DNA from: Collinsella sp.
Lineage (GTDB): Bacteria; Actinomycetota; Coriobacteriia; Coriobacteriales; Coriobacteriaceae
Reading direction: 5' to 3'
Assembly (NCBI GenBank): GCA_019414565.1
Contig: DXLU01000036.1
Location: forward strand, 1-49,398
DNA: 49,398 nt
A model generated the notes under the pieces. It saw only the letters and a program-made list of their open reading frames with translations, ran no database searches and was not told the origin of the DNA. The position numbers and the translations under genes are program-made. This document shows, piece after piece, positions 8,000 through 16,651 of this stretch. Every line of letters starts with the position of its first letter. Position 1 is the stretch's first letter.

Positions 8000-8130
8000 A
8001 CGGCGATGCCGTGAGGAAAAGGCGAAGCAGTCTGGCTTGGGGCGCGAGGCGGTTCGCCCGCGCGTCCTATACAGTAATGTCCCTTGCCCAGGATTCCCAC
8101 CTGGTTCCCTCCGCAAGCCAGCGCGGGCTG
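8000..8130 (-). promoter_or_regulatory. Cobalamin riboswitch controlling the cbiK-importer operon
   Basis: On the minus strand the leader contains the conserved core in order. A hairpin CCAGG-TGGGAAT-CCTGG lies at 8088-8104, then GGCAAGGGACATTACTGTA (the family's CCACTGT-like stretch), then a GC-rich stem. A B12-box-like AAGCCAGACTGCTTCGCC lies at 8021-8038. Downstream, towards cbiK, small hairpins (8001-8013 region and 7972-7983) could be expression-platform elements. The boundaries are approximate. Binding of a cobalamin should repress cbiK and the importer genes. Confidence 0.85.
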
Positions 8131-8356
8131 TGCAGGCGCCGCGCCGGTCATTTCCTTTTATCCGATTGTCATATGCTCGTTGCCGAAACTTTTACTATGA
8201 TAGTGGGCACTTGTGAACGTGTCAAAGCCAGCGCGGGCGGCATTGCGCCTCCTGCCTGCGTATTTGCGCCGATTGCTGCCGCAGGCGCCGTGTTTTGCCC
8301 GCTGCGCGAATGGCGGCGTAAACGGTTGCGATGAGAAACGGGAAGGGAAGGCTCGG
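8131..8356 (+). other. Leader of the cbi/cob operon, no riboswitch seen on this strand
   Basis: 226 bases between the divergent riboswitch and cbiF. I see no B12 box or conserved core on the plus strand. TATGAT at 8196-8201 is a -10 candidate without a well-spaced -35. A weak stem (8254-8260 with 8280-8286) is followed by CCGTGTTTT. A 14-base stretch, AAGCCAGCGCGGGC, occurs at 8115-8128 and again at 8225-8238. GGGAAGGGAAGG just before 8357 is a strong ribosome site for cbiF. Confidence 0.45.
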
Positions 8357-9148
8357 ATGATTCATATCGTTGGCGCAGGCTCGGGCGCCGCCGACCTTAT
8401 CACGCTGCGCGGGGCGCGCCTTCTGCGCGCGGCCGACGTAGTCGTTTGGGCGGGAAGCCTTGTGAATCCCGAGCTGCTCGCCGAGTGCAAGGAATCCTGC
8501 GTCGTCTACGACAGCGCGCACATGACCTTGGAGGAAGTGCTCGACGTGATGTGCGCGGCAGATGCGCGGGGCGAGGAAGTGGTGCGCCTGCACACGGGCG
8601 ACCCGTGCCTGTACGGCGCCATCCAGGAGCAGATGGACGCGCTCGACGCGCGCGGCGTGGACTACGAGGTGGTGCCCGGCGTGTCGAGCTTTTGCGGTGC
8701 CGCGGCGGCGCTTCGCCAGGAATACACGCTGCCGGGAATCAGCCAGTCGGTCGTGATCACGCGGCTTTCCGGACGCACCCCCATGCCCGCGGGCGAGGGC
8801 ATGCGCACCATGGCGGAAAGCGGCTCGACTATGGTCATCTTCCTGAGCTCGGGTATGCTCGCCGAGCTTTCCGCCGAGCTTTTGGCCGCGGGCCGCAGCT
8901 CCGACGAGCCGGCGGCGCTCGTGTACAAGGCGACCTGGCCTGAGGAGCGCGTGGTGCGATGCACAGTGGGCACGCTCGCCGATGCGGGCGCGCGAGAGGG
9001 CATCGACCGCACGGCGCTCGTGGTGGTGGGCCGCGTTCTCGGAGCTCGCGGCGGGCTTGCGCACGACGGCGCGCAAGCGGAGTCCTACGAGCGCAGCAAG
9101 CTTTACGACCCTTCGTTTGCCACGGGGTATCGGAAGGCGAGAAGCTAG
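8357..9148 (+). CDS. cbiF: Cobalt-precorrin-4 C(11)-methyltransferase
   Basis: A 263-residue SAM-dependent uroporphyrinogen-III-type methyltransferase that methylates C-11 of cobalt-precorrin-4 in the cytosol. Visible motifs are the N-terminal VGAGSGAADLITLRG, then WAGSLVNPELL, HTGDPCLYGA, VVPGVSSFCGAAAAL, and the CbiF/CobM-typical EYTLPGISQSVVITR. The ATG at 8357 has GGGAAGGGAAGG upstream; a longer reading from 8213 adds unrelated residues. It is the first gene of the 17-gene operon. Length is normal. Confidence 0.95.
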   Translation: MIHIVGAGSGAADLITLRGARLLRAADVVVWAGSLVNPELLAECKESCVVYDSAHMTLEEVLDVMCAADARGEEVVRLHTGDPCLYGAIQEQMDALDARGVDYEVVPGVSSFCGAAAALRQEYTLPGISQSVVITRLSGRTPMPAGEGMRTMAESGSTMVIFLSSGMLAELSAELLAAGRSSDEPAALVYKATWPEERVVRCTVGTLADAGAREGIDRTALVVVGRVLGARGGLAHDGAQAESYERSKLYDPSFATGYRKARS

Positions 9149-9149
9149 C

Positions 9150-10334
9150 GTGGCCTTCGAGCACTACATATATACCGGGACGGCCCGCCTGCGCTGCGGC
9201 TATACCACGGGGAGCTGCGCCGCGCTCGCGGCGAAGGCGGCCTGCGAGATGCTCTTGTCACGAAAGCCCGTCGGCTGCGTGTCGATCGTCACCCCCGGCG
9301 GGCTGCCTGTCGAGACGGACGTGGTTGACGCATGTATCGGCGAGGGGTGCGCCCAGTGCGCCGTGCGAAAGGACGCAGGCGACGATGCCGATGTGACCGA
9401 CGGCGTGCTCGTGTACGCGCGCGTGGAACATGCGGGGTCGGGCACGGGCGCTGCGGGCAGCAAGGGCGTGCCCGCGCTCGAATCGGAAGTTTCCGTTGAT
9501 GGCGGCGTGGGCGTGGGGCGCGTGACGTTGCCCGGGCTCGAGCAGCCGGTGGGGGCGGCCGCCATCAACGCGACGCCGCGCGCGATGATCACTTCGGCGG
9601 TGCGCGAGGTGTGCGCCGCGCACGGCTTTTCTGGAAATATTACTGTGACGATTTCGGTACCCGAGGGTGTTGCCCTTGCCGATAAGACCTTCAACCCACA
9701 CCTGGGGATAGAGGACGGCATTTCCATCCTGGGCACGACGGGCATCGTCGAGCCGCGCAGCCTCGCTGCCTTGCGCGACAGTATCGAGCTCGAGATCCGG
9801 CAGCATGCGGCTATGGGGCGGCGCGGAGTTGTGCTCACGCCCGGCAACTACGGCGCGCAGTTCATCTCGGGGCATTTTCACCTAAACGGTGCGCCGGTGG
9901 TCTTCATCTCCAACTTTGTGGGCGATGCGATTGATTGCTGCGTTCGCGAGGGATTTACCAATGTCCTTCTTGTGGGACACATCGGCAAGCTGGTGAAGGT
10001 CGCGGGCGGCATCATGGACACCCATTCGCGTACCGCCGACTGCCGCGCGGAGATTCTGGCCGCCCACGCGGCCTTGGCCGGCGCGGGCGCGAAGACCGTG
10101 TGCGAGATCATGTCGTCGGTCACGACCACGGCGGCGCTCGAGGTAATCGAGGCCGCCGGCGTGGGGGACGCTGCGCGCGCCTCGCTCGCTGCGGCAATCG
10201 AGGACAGGTTGCGCCGCCGCGCGGCGGGCGCATGCGACATCGCCGCGGTCGTGTTCGACGCCGAGCGCTGCGAGCTTTTCCGCACGTCGGGCGCCGATGC
10301 AGTTATCGGGGAATTGGGGGCGACGTATGAGTAA
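9150..10334 (+). CDS. cbiD: Cobalt-precorrin-5B C(1)-methyltransferase
   Basis: A 394-residue protein that methylates C-1 during ring contraction in the anaerobic pathway; CbiD is unrelated to the other B12 methyltransferases. The diagnostic N-terminal RCGYTTGSCAALAAKA is present, followed by PGLEQPVGAAAINATPR, then LTPGNYGAQF and VGHIGKLVKVAGGIMDTHSR. The start is GTG at 9150, one base after the cbiF stop, with GGAAGGCGAG upstream; the longer in-frame reading would lie inside cbiF. A ~20-residue acidic/Gly insertion around residues 80-115 makes it slightly longer than usual. Confidence 0.94.
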   Translation: MAFEHYIYTGTARLRCGYTTGSCAALAAKAACEMLLSRKPVGCVSIVTPGGLPVETDVVDACIGEGCAQCAVRKDAGDDADVTDGVLVYARVEHAGSGTGAAGSKGVPALESEVSVDGGVGVGRVTLPGLEQPVGAAAINATPRAMITSAVREVCAAHGFSGNITVTISVPEGVALADKTFNPHLGIEDGISILGTTGIVEPRSLAALRDSIELEIRQHAAMGRRGVVLTPGNYGAQFISGHFHLNGAPVVFISNFVGDAIDCCVREGFTNVLLVGHIGKLVKVAGGIMDTHSRTADCRAEILAAHAALAGAGAKTVCEIMSSVTTTAALEVIEAAGVGDAARASLAAAIEDRLRRRAAGACDIAAVVFDAERCELFRTSGADAVIGELGATYE

Positions 10335-11016
10335 AGGCGTGCTGTACGGGGTGGGCACGGGGCCTGGCGACCCCGAGCTGCTCACGATCAAGGCCGTCCG
10401 CACAATCGAATCGTGTCCGGTCATCGCCGCACCGCAGACGGCGGACGGGGTCATGGTCGCGCTCGACATCGTGCGCGGCGCCGTCGACCTTACAGGCAAG
10501 ACGGTGATCCCCGTGAGATTCTCGATGACGCGCGACGCCGAGCGCCGCGCGACCGAGCATGCCTCGCTTGTTCGCGAGCTTGTCGCGCACCTGGATGCGG
10601 TCCGCGACGTCGCGCTGCTGAACCTGGGGGACCCGAGCATCTACGCCACCTTCCAGCGCATAGCGCCCGACGTGCGCGCCCGCGGGTTCGAGGCGCGCGC
10701 CATTCCCGGCGTGCCGAGCTTCTGCGCGGTCGCCGCGGCGCTCGAGCGCGACCTCACGCCCGAGATGTCGTCGCCTCTGCACATCGTGCCCGGCGGCTAC
10801 GACGACGTGCGCCGCGCAATCGGCTGGCCGGGGACGAAGGTGGTCATGAAGGCGCGCCGCTCGCTTGCGGACACGATGCGCATCCTTCGCGAGGAGGGCG
10901 CCTTCGACGGTGCCGAGCTCGTAGAGGACTGTGGGCTTCCGGGCGAGCGCGTGTACCGCTCGCTCGACGATGTGCCCGATCGGGGCAGCTACTTCTCGAC
11001 GATGGTGGTGCGCTAG
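10327..11016 (+). CDS. cbiL: Cobalt-factor II C(20)-methyltransferase
   Basis: A 229-residue SAM-dependent methyltransferase acting on C-20 of cobalt-sirohydrochlorin, directly after CbiK. Motifs are GVGTGPGDPELLTIKA at the N-terminus, APQTADG, a central NLGDPSIYATF and IPGVPSFCAVAAAL. The ATG at 10327 overlaps the cbiD end by 8 bases. No cobalt-chelating residues distinguish the CbiL and CobI subfamilies by eye; the anaerobic context (cbiD, cbiG, cbiK) argues for CbiL. Confidence 0.93.
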   Translation: MSKGVLYGVGTGPGDPELLTIKAVRTIESCPVIAAPQTADGVMVALDIVRGAVDLTGKTVIPVRFSMTRDAERRATEHASLVRELVAHLDAVRDVALLNLGDPSIYATFQRIAPDVRARGFEARAIPGVPSFCAVAAALERDLTPEMSSPLHIVPGGYDDVRRAIGWPGTKVVMKARRSLADTMRILREEGAFDGAELVEDCGLPGERVYRSLDDVPDRGSYFSTMVVR

Positions 11017-12150
11017 ATGAGGGTTTCCTGCATAGCGTTCACTGAGAGGGGGTATGCGTTGGCGGAGCGCACCGCACGCGCGCTTTCCGATTGCGCGCAG
11101 ACAGGTGAAGATGACTCTGGCTGGAACGTTTCCGTTTCGCGCGGGTTCGGCGAGGGGAAGGCCGACCTGCGCGCATGGACGGCGCTCGCGTGGGAAGCGT
11201 CGGACGCGCTTCTGTTCGTGGGCGCGGCGGGCATCGCCGTGCGGGCGATCGCGCCGCATGTCGCCTCGAAGGCAAACGATTCCGCGGTTGTGGTGATCGA
11301 CGAGGCGGGGCGCTTTGCCGTCTCGCTTTTGTCGGGGCATTTGGGCGGTGCGAACGAGCTTGCGCAAACTGTGGCACGCGCGGCAGGGGCCATCCCCGTC
11401 ATCACCACGGCGACCGACGTCCGCGGCGTGTGGGCGGTGGATACGTGGGCGCGCTGTGCTGGGCTCGCCGTTTCGAATCCCGAGGCTATCAAGCGAGTGT
11501 CGGCGCGGCTGCTTTCGGGCGGGCGCGTGGCGCTCTATTCCGACATGCCGATTTCGGGACAGCCGCCTGAGGGGGTTGACATTGCGTCCGACCGCGCTCG
11601 GGCCGATATCGTCGTGTCGCCGTTCGCTGGCGCGAATGCAGGTGCGTCCGTTCGCGCGGCGGAGACAACGGGCGAGGTCGTGCCCGCCGGTGTGACGGGG
11701 AAGCCGGCGGGCGTGCGGGCGCAGGCGCCTGCGCCCGAGCCGCTTCACCTTGTCTTACCCTGCATCGTTGCGGGCATAGGGTGCCGTCGCGGTGCGTGCA
11801 CCGAAGCGATCGGGGAGGCGTTTCTTCTCGCGTGCGGGCAGGCGGGCATCTCGCCTTCGGCCGTGCGCGAGGCGGCGACGATCGACGTGAAGGCGCACGA
11901 GGAGGGTCTGCTCGCCTTCTGTCGCGCGCGCAATATCCCGCTTGTGACGTATTCCGTAGAGGAGTTGTCGCAGGTCGAAGGCAGCGTTTCACCATCTGAT
12001 TTCGTGCGCGCGACGGTGGGGGTCGACAACGTGTGCGAGCGCGCGGCGCTCGCGGACGGGGGCAAACTTATCTTCCCGAAGCTCGCTCACGGCGGCGTGA
12101 CCGTCGCGTTTTCCAAGGTAACTATCGAACTTTCGTTTAAGGAGCTGTGA
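11017..12150 (+). CDS. cbiG: Cobalt-precorrin-5A hydrolase
   Basis: A 377-residue protein; CbiG opens the delta-lactone of cobalt-precorrin-5A and releases acetaldehyde. The N-terminal and central domain shows GAAGIAVRAIAPHV, LLSGHLGGANELA and TATDVRGVWAVD. The C-terminal domain starts near residue 250 with IVAGIGCRRGACTEAIGEAF. A variable linker of about 30 residues (near 205-245) is Ala/Gly/Pro-rich. It starts at the base after the cbiL stop, and its TGA overlaps the next ATG by one base. Confidence 0.93.
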   Translation: MRVSCIAFTERGYALAERTARALSDCAQTGEDDSGWNVSVSRGFGEGKADLRAWTALAWEASDALLFVGAAGIAVRAIAPHVASKANDSAVVVIDEAGRFAVSLLSGHLGGANELAQTVARAAGAIPVITTATDVRGVWAVDTWARCAGLAVSNPEAIKRVSARLLSGGRVALYSDMPISGQPPEGVDIASDRARADIVVSPFAGANAGASVRAAETTGEVVPAGVTGKPAGVRAQAPAPEPLHLVLPCIVAGIGCRRGACTEAIGEAFLLACGQAGISPSAVREAATIDVKAHEEGLLAFCRARNIPLVTYSVEELSQVEGSVSPSDFVRATVGVDNVCERAALADGGKLIFPKLAHGGVTVAFSKVTIELSFKEL

Positions 12151-12893
12151 TGGGAAAGCTCTTCGTGGTGGGGATCGGCCCGGGCGGCCCCGACGGCATG
12201 ACGATTGCGGCTCGGCGCGCGCTCGAGGCGGCCGACATCGTTGTGGGGTACACGAAATACGTGGAGCTCGCGCTCGCCGCCGTGCCTGACGCGGCGCATC
12301 TCGCGACGCCGATGATGCACGAGGTCGAACGGTGCCGCCTGGCGCTTTCGCGCGCGCAGAGCGGAGAAGCCGTGGCGCTTGTGTGCAGCGGTGACGCGGG
12401 CGTGTACGGCATGGCGAGCCCCGTGCTGGAGCTTGCTGAGAACTACCCCGATGTAGACGTGGAAGTTATCGCCGGGGCCACCGCGGCTCAGAGCGGGTCG
12501 GCGGTGCTCGGCGCCCCGCTTGCCCACGACTTCGCGGTCGTGTCGCTCTCCGACCTGCTCACGCCGTGGGAGGTCATCGAGCGCAGGCTCGCCGCCGTGG
12601 CGAGCGCCGACTTCTGCATCTGTTTGTACAACCCGCGCAGCAGAAAGCGCGCCGACAGGCTCTCGCGCGCGGCAAAGATTATGCTCGAATGGAAGGCCCC
12701 CGACACGCTCTGCGGCTGGGTACGCAACATCGGGCGCGAGGGGCAGCAGTCGGGCATGTGCAGGCTCTCCGAGCTGGGGGAGTTCGACGCCGACATGTTC
12801 ACCACCGTGTTCGTCGGCAACGCGGACACGAAGCGCGTGGGCGGCCGTATGGTCACGCCGCGCGGGTATCGGGAGATTCCATGCGAAAGGTAA
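12150..12893 (+). CDS. cbiH: Cobalt-precorrin-3 C(17)-methyltransferase
   Basis: A 247-residue methyltransferase for C-17 methylation and ring contraction. Motifs are VGIGPGGPDGMTIAARRAL, then VVGYTKYVEL, CSGDAGVYGMASPVLEL, VIAGATAAQSGSAVLGAPL, and CLYNPRSRKRADRL, typical of CbiH/CobJ. The ATG at 12150 was chosen because AAGGAG ends 5-6 bases upstream; a GTG one codon earlier would be too close. No C-terminal extension (as in CbiH60-type proteins) is present. Confidence 0.93.
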   Translation: MGKLFVVGIGPGGPDGMTIAARRALEAADIVVGYTKYVELALAAVPDAAHLATPMMHEVERCRLALSRAQSGEAVALVCSGDAGVYGMASPVLELAENYPDVDVEVIAGATAAQSGSAVLGAPLAHDFAVVSLSDLLTPWEVIERRLAAVASADFCICLYNPRSRKRADRLSRAAKIMLEWKAPDTLCGWVRNIGREGQQSGMCRLSELGEFDADMFTTVFVGNADTKRVGGRMVTPRGYREIPCER

Positions 12894-14137
12894 CGATCAT
12901 CGGGGCGGGCCCCGGAAACCCCGACTTGCTCTCGCGCGCGGCGCTCGACGCGATCGACATCGCCGACGTGGTCATCGGCGCTCATCGCGCGCTTGCCGGC
13001 ATCGACGTGCCGCCCGACGTGGTGAGATGCGAGCTCGTGAAGACGGCGGACATCGTTGCCGAGCTCACCGATGCGGCGTCGTGGCAGCGCGCCGTGGTCG
13101 TGATGACGGGCGATGTGGGGCTGTTCAGCGGCGCACGCCGCCTGGTGGAGGCGCTCTCCGGCGACGCGCAGGTGGACGTGCGCGTCATTCCCGGCATAAG
13201 CTCAGCGTCGTATCTCGCCGCGCGCCTCGCGCGTCCATGGCAGGATTGGCGCTTCGCGAGCGCTCACGGCGTGGCGTGCGACATCGTGGCCGAGGCCGAG
13301 CGCGCAGGTGAGCTCTTCCTCGCCACGTCGGGCGGGGAAGACCCCTCGCGGCTTTCGGGCGAGCTTGTGCAGGCGGGCTTCGGGGACGCGCGCGTGACGG
13401 TGGCCGAGTGCCTGTCGTACCCCGACGAGCGCATCACCTGCGCGACCGCAAGTGAAATCGCAGGTCAGACGTTCGACGACTTGAACGTGATGCTTATCGA
13501 GTTCGCAGGCGGCGCCGGGTCGCCTGCGGGCTCCCGCTGGCCGTATGCTTCCTCGGGCATTCCCGACGAGCTCTTCATCCGCGGCGACGTTCCCATGACC
13601 AAGCAGGAGGTACGCGCCGTCGCGCTCGCGAAGCTGCGCCTTACCGCGACCGACACCGTGTGGGACGTCGGCGCTGGCACGGGGAGCGTGTCGATCGAGG
13701 CGGCGCTCGTCGCGCGAGCGGGCTCGGTATGGGCGGTCGAGCGCAACGCGGCCGGCGTGCGGCTCATCCGAGAGAACGCGGATGCATTCGGGTGCGGCAA
13801 CGTGCATGCGGTCCCCGGTGTCGCCCCCGAAGCGCTCGCGAAACTGCCCGTCCCCGACGCCGTGTTCGTCGGCGGGAGCGCGGGCGAGCTTCCCTCCATC
13901 GTGGAGGCGGCGCTCGAGAAGAACTCGCAGGTTCGCCTGTGCGTGCCATGCGTCACCGTTGAGACGTTCACCGAGGCGTGCGCGCTCCTCTCGGGTTCGC
14001 GCTTTAAGGGGTTCGAGGCGTGCCAGGTGTCGGCCGCCCGTGCCGAGGCTGTAGGCTCGCACCATCTTATGAAGGCGCAAAACCCCGTGTTCCTCATCAG
14101 TGCGCGTGGTGCAGGTGGGGAAGGCGGCGCCCGGTGA
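12881..14137 (+). CDS. cbiET: Cobalt-precorrin-7 C(5)-methyltransferase / cobalt-precorrin-6B C(15)-methyltransferase (decarboxylating), CbiE-CbiT fusion
   Basis: A 418-residue two-domain enzyme, equivalent in layout to CobL. Residues 1-~205 are CbiE (IGAGPGNPDLLSRAAL, MTGDVGLFSGARRL, PGISSASYLAARL, later ATSGGEDPSRL). Residues ~220-418 are CbiT, a Rossmann methyltransferase: PMTKQEVRAVALAKL, then the SAM loop WDVGAGTGSVSIE near residue 262, then AVERN and FVGGSAGELP. It performs the last two methylations and one decarboxylation before the CbiC step. The start overlaps cbiH by 13 bases, with GGGAG upstream. In Salmonella the domains are separate genes; fusions are common elsewhere. Confidence 0.94.
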   Translation: MRKVTIIGAGPGNPDLLSRAALDAIDIADVVIGAHRALAGIDVPPDVVRCELVKTADIVAELTDAASWQRAVVVMTGDVGLFSGARRLVEALSGDAQVDVRVIPGISSASYLAARLARPWQDWRFASAHGVACDIVAEAERAGELFLATSGGEDPSRLSGELVQAGFGDARVTVAECLSYPDERITCATASEIAGQTFDDLNVMLIEFAGGAGSPAGSRWPYASSGIPDELFIRGDVPMTKQEVRAVALAKLRLTATDTVWDVGAGTGSVSIEAALVARAGSVWAVERNAAGVRLIRENADAFGCGNVHAVPGVAPEALAKLPVPDAVFVGGSAGELPSIVEAALEKNSQVRLCVPCVTVETFTEACALLSGSRFKGFEACQVSAARAEAVGSHHLMKAQNPVFLISARGAGGEGGAR

Positions 14138-15516
14138 GCACGTCCATCCCGCGCTTCATGGTCGCTGCGCCCTCGAGCGGGAGCGGCAAGACGGTCGTAA
14201 CGTGCGCGCTCCTGCGCGCGCTCGCGCGCCGCGGCATTGCATGCGCGGCCTTCAAATGCGGCCCCGACTACATTGACCCGCTCTTTCATCGCCGCGTCGT
14301 GGGTGCGCGCTCGGGGAATTTAGACGGCTTCTTCACCGACGCCCCGACGCTGCGCGCCCTGCTCGCACGCGGCGCCGTGGGCGCGGATGTCGCGGTGCTC
14401 GAGGGGGTTATGGGCTTCTACGACGGCATGGCGCCCGGCGTGGCCGACGCGAGCAGCTACCAGGTTGCGCGCGACACGGAAACGCCGGTCGTTTTAGTGG
14501 TGAACGGGCGCGGGGCGTCTTTATCGCTCGCCGCTGTAATCCGCGGCATCGCCGAGTTCCTGCCTTGTGCGAACGTGCGCGGCGTCGTGCTGAACAAGAC
14601 GAGCGCCGCTGCCTGCGCCTACGCGGCGCCTGCGATCGAGAAGCACACGGGCGTCGCGGTTTTGGGGAATATCCCCGCCGACGAGGCGTTCTCGCTCGAA
14701 AGCCGGCATCTGGGGCTTGTGACCGCCGACGAGGTCGAGCAGCTCTCCGCGCGCATCGACAAGATGGCCGAGCTGGTGGAAAAGAGCGTCGACGTCGACC
14801 GCTTGCTTGAAATAGCGGCGACGGCACCCGATATCCGCGAGGAACCTTACCGGTTGGAGCCGATCGTGGGAGCGCGGCCCATCGTCGCCGTCGCGCGTGA
14901 CGAGGCGTTCTCGTTCTACTACGAGGAGAACCTGCGTGCGCTCGAGGACTTGGGTTGCGAGCTGGCCTTTTTCAGCCCCCTGTTTGATAGCGAGTTGCCC
15001 CGGGGGACAAGCGCCCTCTATCTGGGGGGCGGCTACCCGGAGCTCCATGCGCGGCAGCTCTCCGAGAACGTGTCGATGCGCGAGGCGGTGCGGTGCGCGG
15101 TGGAATCCGGCATGCCGACGGTCGCCGAATGCGGTGGGTTTCTGTACCTGCAGCGCGAAATCGCCGATAGCGAGGGGTGGCGCTGGCCTGTTGCGGGCGC
15201 CCTTGAGGGCGCAAGCGAGAACGGGGGAAGGCTGTCCCATTTCGGGTACGTGGAGCTTACTTCCCAACGCGACGGGCTCTACGGGCCGCGCGGCACACGC
15301 ATCCGCGCGCACGAGTTCCACTACTGGCAGTCCACCTGCCCGGTCGGCGACTTTTGGGCGCAGAAGCCCCGGCGCGACAAGGGCTGGCCGTGCATGACGA
15401 CCACCCCGTCCCTGGTGGCGGGCTTCCCGCATGTGTACTATCCTGCGAACCCCGACGTTGCGCGCGCGTTCGCGTCTGCCGCAGCGTCGTTCGCAGAGAG
15501 GAGGCGGCATGGCTGA
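14134..15516 (+). CDS. cbiA: Cobyrinate a,c-diamide synthase
   Basis: A 460-residue ATP- and glutamine-dependent amidotransferase that amidates the a and c side chains of cobyrinate. The N-terminal P-loop is AAPSSGSGKT near residues 11-20, followed by FKCGPDYIDP and the ADASSYQVA region. The C-terminal class I glutaminase-like domain carries LGGGYPELHA and the nucleophile in AECGGFLYL (Cys333). Start: GTG at 14134 overlaps the cbiET stop as GTGA; family proteins begin a few residues before the P-loop, which fits. Length is typical. Confidence 0.94.
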   Translation: MSTSIPRFMVAAPSSGSGKTVVTCALLRALARRGIACAAFKCGPDYIDPLFHRRVVGARSGNLDGFFTDAPTLRALLARGAVGADVAVLEGVMGFYDGMAPGVADASSYQVARDTETPVVLVVNGRGASLSLAAVIRGIAEFLPCANVRGVVLNKTSAAACAYAAPAIEKHTGVAVLGNIPADEAFSLESRHLGLVTADEVEQLSARIDKMAELVEKSVDVDRLLEIAATAPDIREEPYRLEPIVGARPIVAVARDEAFSFYYEENLRALEDLGCELAFFSPLFDSELPRGTSALYLGGGYPELHARQLSENVSMREAVRCAVESGMPTVAECGGFLYLQREIADSEGWRWPVAGALEGASENGGRLSHFGYVELTSQRDGLYGPRGTRIRAHEFHYWQSTCPVGDFWAQKPRRDKGWPCMTTTPSLVAGFPHVYYPANPDVARAFASAAASFAERRRHG

Positions 15517-16651
15517 AGCAACCGAAACCGCGCTTGCCTGCATCCGCGAGGAAGTCGAGCGCGCGTTCTCGTCGGCGCCGGGCGCCGTGCTCGAAGCCGC
15601 GCTTTCCCGGATCGCGCCCGCAGACGAGTGCGCCCGTGCCGCCGCGTACGCCGCGTGGGACTCCATCGCGCACCCCTTGGGGGGATTGGGCGACTTTGAA
15701 GACGCCGTCGCGTGTATCGCCGCAGCTCAGGGGAGCGCCGAGGTGGCCGAGTTTCCCCGTGCGCTCGCTGTATTCTTCTCCGACAACGGGGTCGTTGCCG
15801 AAGGCGTGTCGCAAAGCGGACAAGACGTGACGCGAGCCGTCGCGCGCAACATGTGCGAGGGGGCCGCGAGCGCCTGCCGCATGGCGGCGTTCGCAGGTGC
15901 CGAGGTCGTGCCCGTCGACGTGGGTATGGCCCGGGGCATAGAAGACGCGCGCATGGTGCGCGCGAACGTGCGGAGGGGGAGCGGCAACATCGCGCACGGC
16001 TCCGCTATGTCTCGCGATGGGGCCGTGCGCGCGATCGAGGTCGGAATCGCCGTCGCGTGCGGGCTCGCCCGCGCCGGTGTGCGCCTTCTCGCCGCGGGCG
16101 AGATGGGCATCGGCAACACGACCACCTCGGCGGCGGTGGCCGCAGTGCTCATCCGGGCGGACGCGCGGAGCCTCGTCGGGCGCGGCGCGGGGCTCTCGGA
16201 CGCCTCGCTCGCGCGCAAGCGCGACGTGGTCGAGCGCGCTATCGATGCGAACTCGCCCGATCCCGCCGACCCGATCGACGTTCTCTCGAAGGTGGGCGGC
16301 TTCGACATCGCGGCGATGTGCGGCTTCTACCTGGGGGCCGCGGCCTCGAAGGCGCCGGCGCTCCTCGACGGAGTCATATCCTGCACGGCGGCCCTGTGCG
16401 CGGCGCGCCTGTGCCCCAACGCCTTGGGCTACCTCGTGGGCACCCACGCATCAAGCGAACCCGCAAGCCGGGAGCTCCTTCGCGAGCTTGGCATAAAGGC
16501 ACCCCTCGACGCAGGCATGCACTTGGGCGAGGGCGCGGGCGCCATGGCGTATCTGCCCCTTCTGGATTCGGCGCTGCGTGTGTACCGGGATGGGAAGACG
16601 TTCACGGCGACTGGCATGGCTGCTTACGAGCATTTCGAGGCCGGGAAATGA
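15509..16651 (+). CDS. cobT: Nicotinate-nucleotide-dimethylbenzimidazole phosphoribosyltransferase
   Basis: A 380-residue enzyme that activates the lower-ligand base to alpha-ribazole phosphate. Motifs are FFSDNGVVAEGVSQSG, GSGNIAHGSAMS, AAGEMGIGNTTTSAAVAA, GRGAGLSDASLARK, and the C-terminal HLGEGAGAM equivalent (MHLGEGAGAMAYLPLLD), whose Glu is the catalytic base in Salmonella CobT. GAGAGGAGG precedes the ATG at 15509, which overlaps cbiA by 8 bases. No bluB or bza genes are in the window, so the source of the base is not shown. Confidence 0.95.
   Translation: MAEATETALACIREEVERAFSSAPGAVLEAALSRIAPADECARAAAYAAWDSIAHPLGGLGDFEDAVACIAAAQGSAEVAEFPRALAVFFSDNGVVAEGVSQSGQDVTRAVARNMCEGAASACRMAAFAGAEVVPVDVGMARGIEDARMVRANVRRGSGNIAHGSAMSRDGAVRAIEVGIAVACGLARAGVRLLAAGEMGIGNTTTSAAVAAVLIRADARSLVGRGAGLSDASLARKRDVVERAIDANSPDPADPIDVLSKVGGFDIAAMCGFYLGAAASKAPALLDGVISCTAALCAARLCPNALGYLVGTHASSEPASRELLRELGIKAPLDAGMHLGEGAGAMAYLPLLDSALRVYRDGKTFTATGMAAYEHFEAGK

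Noticed and set aside
8011..8334. 107-codon plus-strand frame between cbiK and cbiF
   Set aside because: It runs over the riboswitch and leader, has no ribosome site and its composition is Arg/Ala-rich as expected from random GC-rich DNA.
8161..8356. Possible second cobalamin riboswitch upstream of cbiF
   Set aside because: AAGCCAG at 8225 recalls a B12 box, but the rest of the box and the core stem-loops are missing on the plus strand.
14521..15666. 381-codon minus-strand frame opposite cbiA and other long frames through 8-24 kb
   Set aside because: High GC leaves many open antisense frames. The plus-strand cobalamin genes explain the region completely, and the antisense products have no recognisable motifs.
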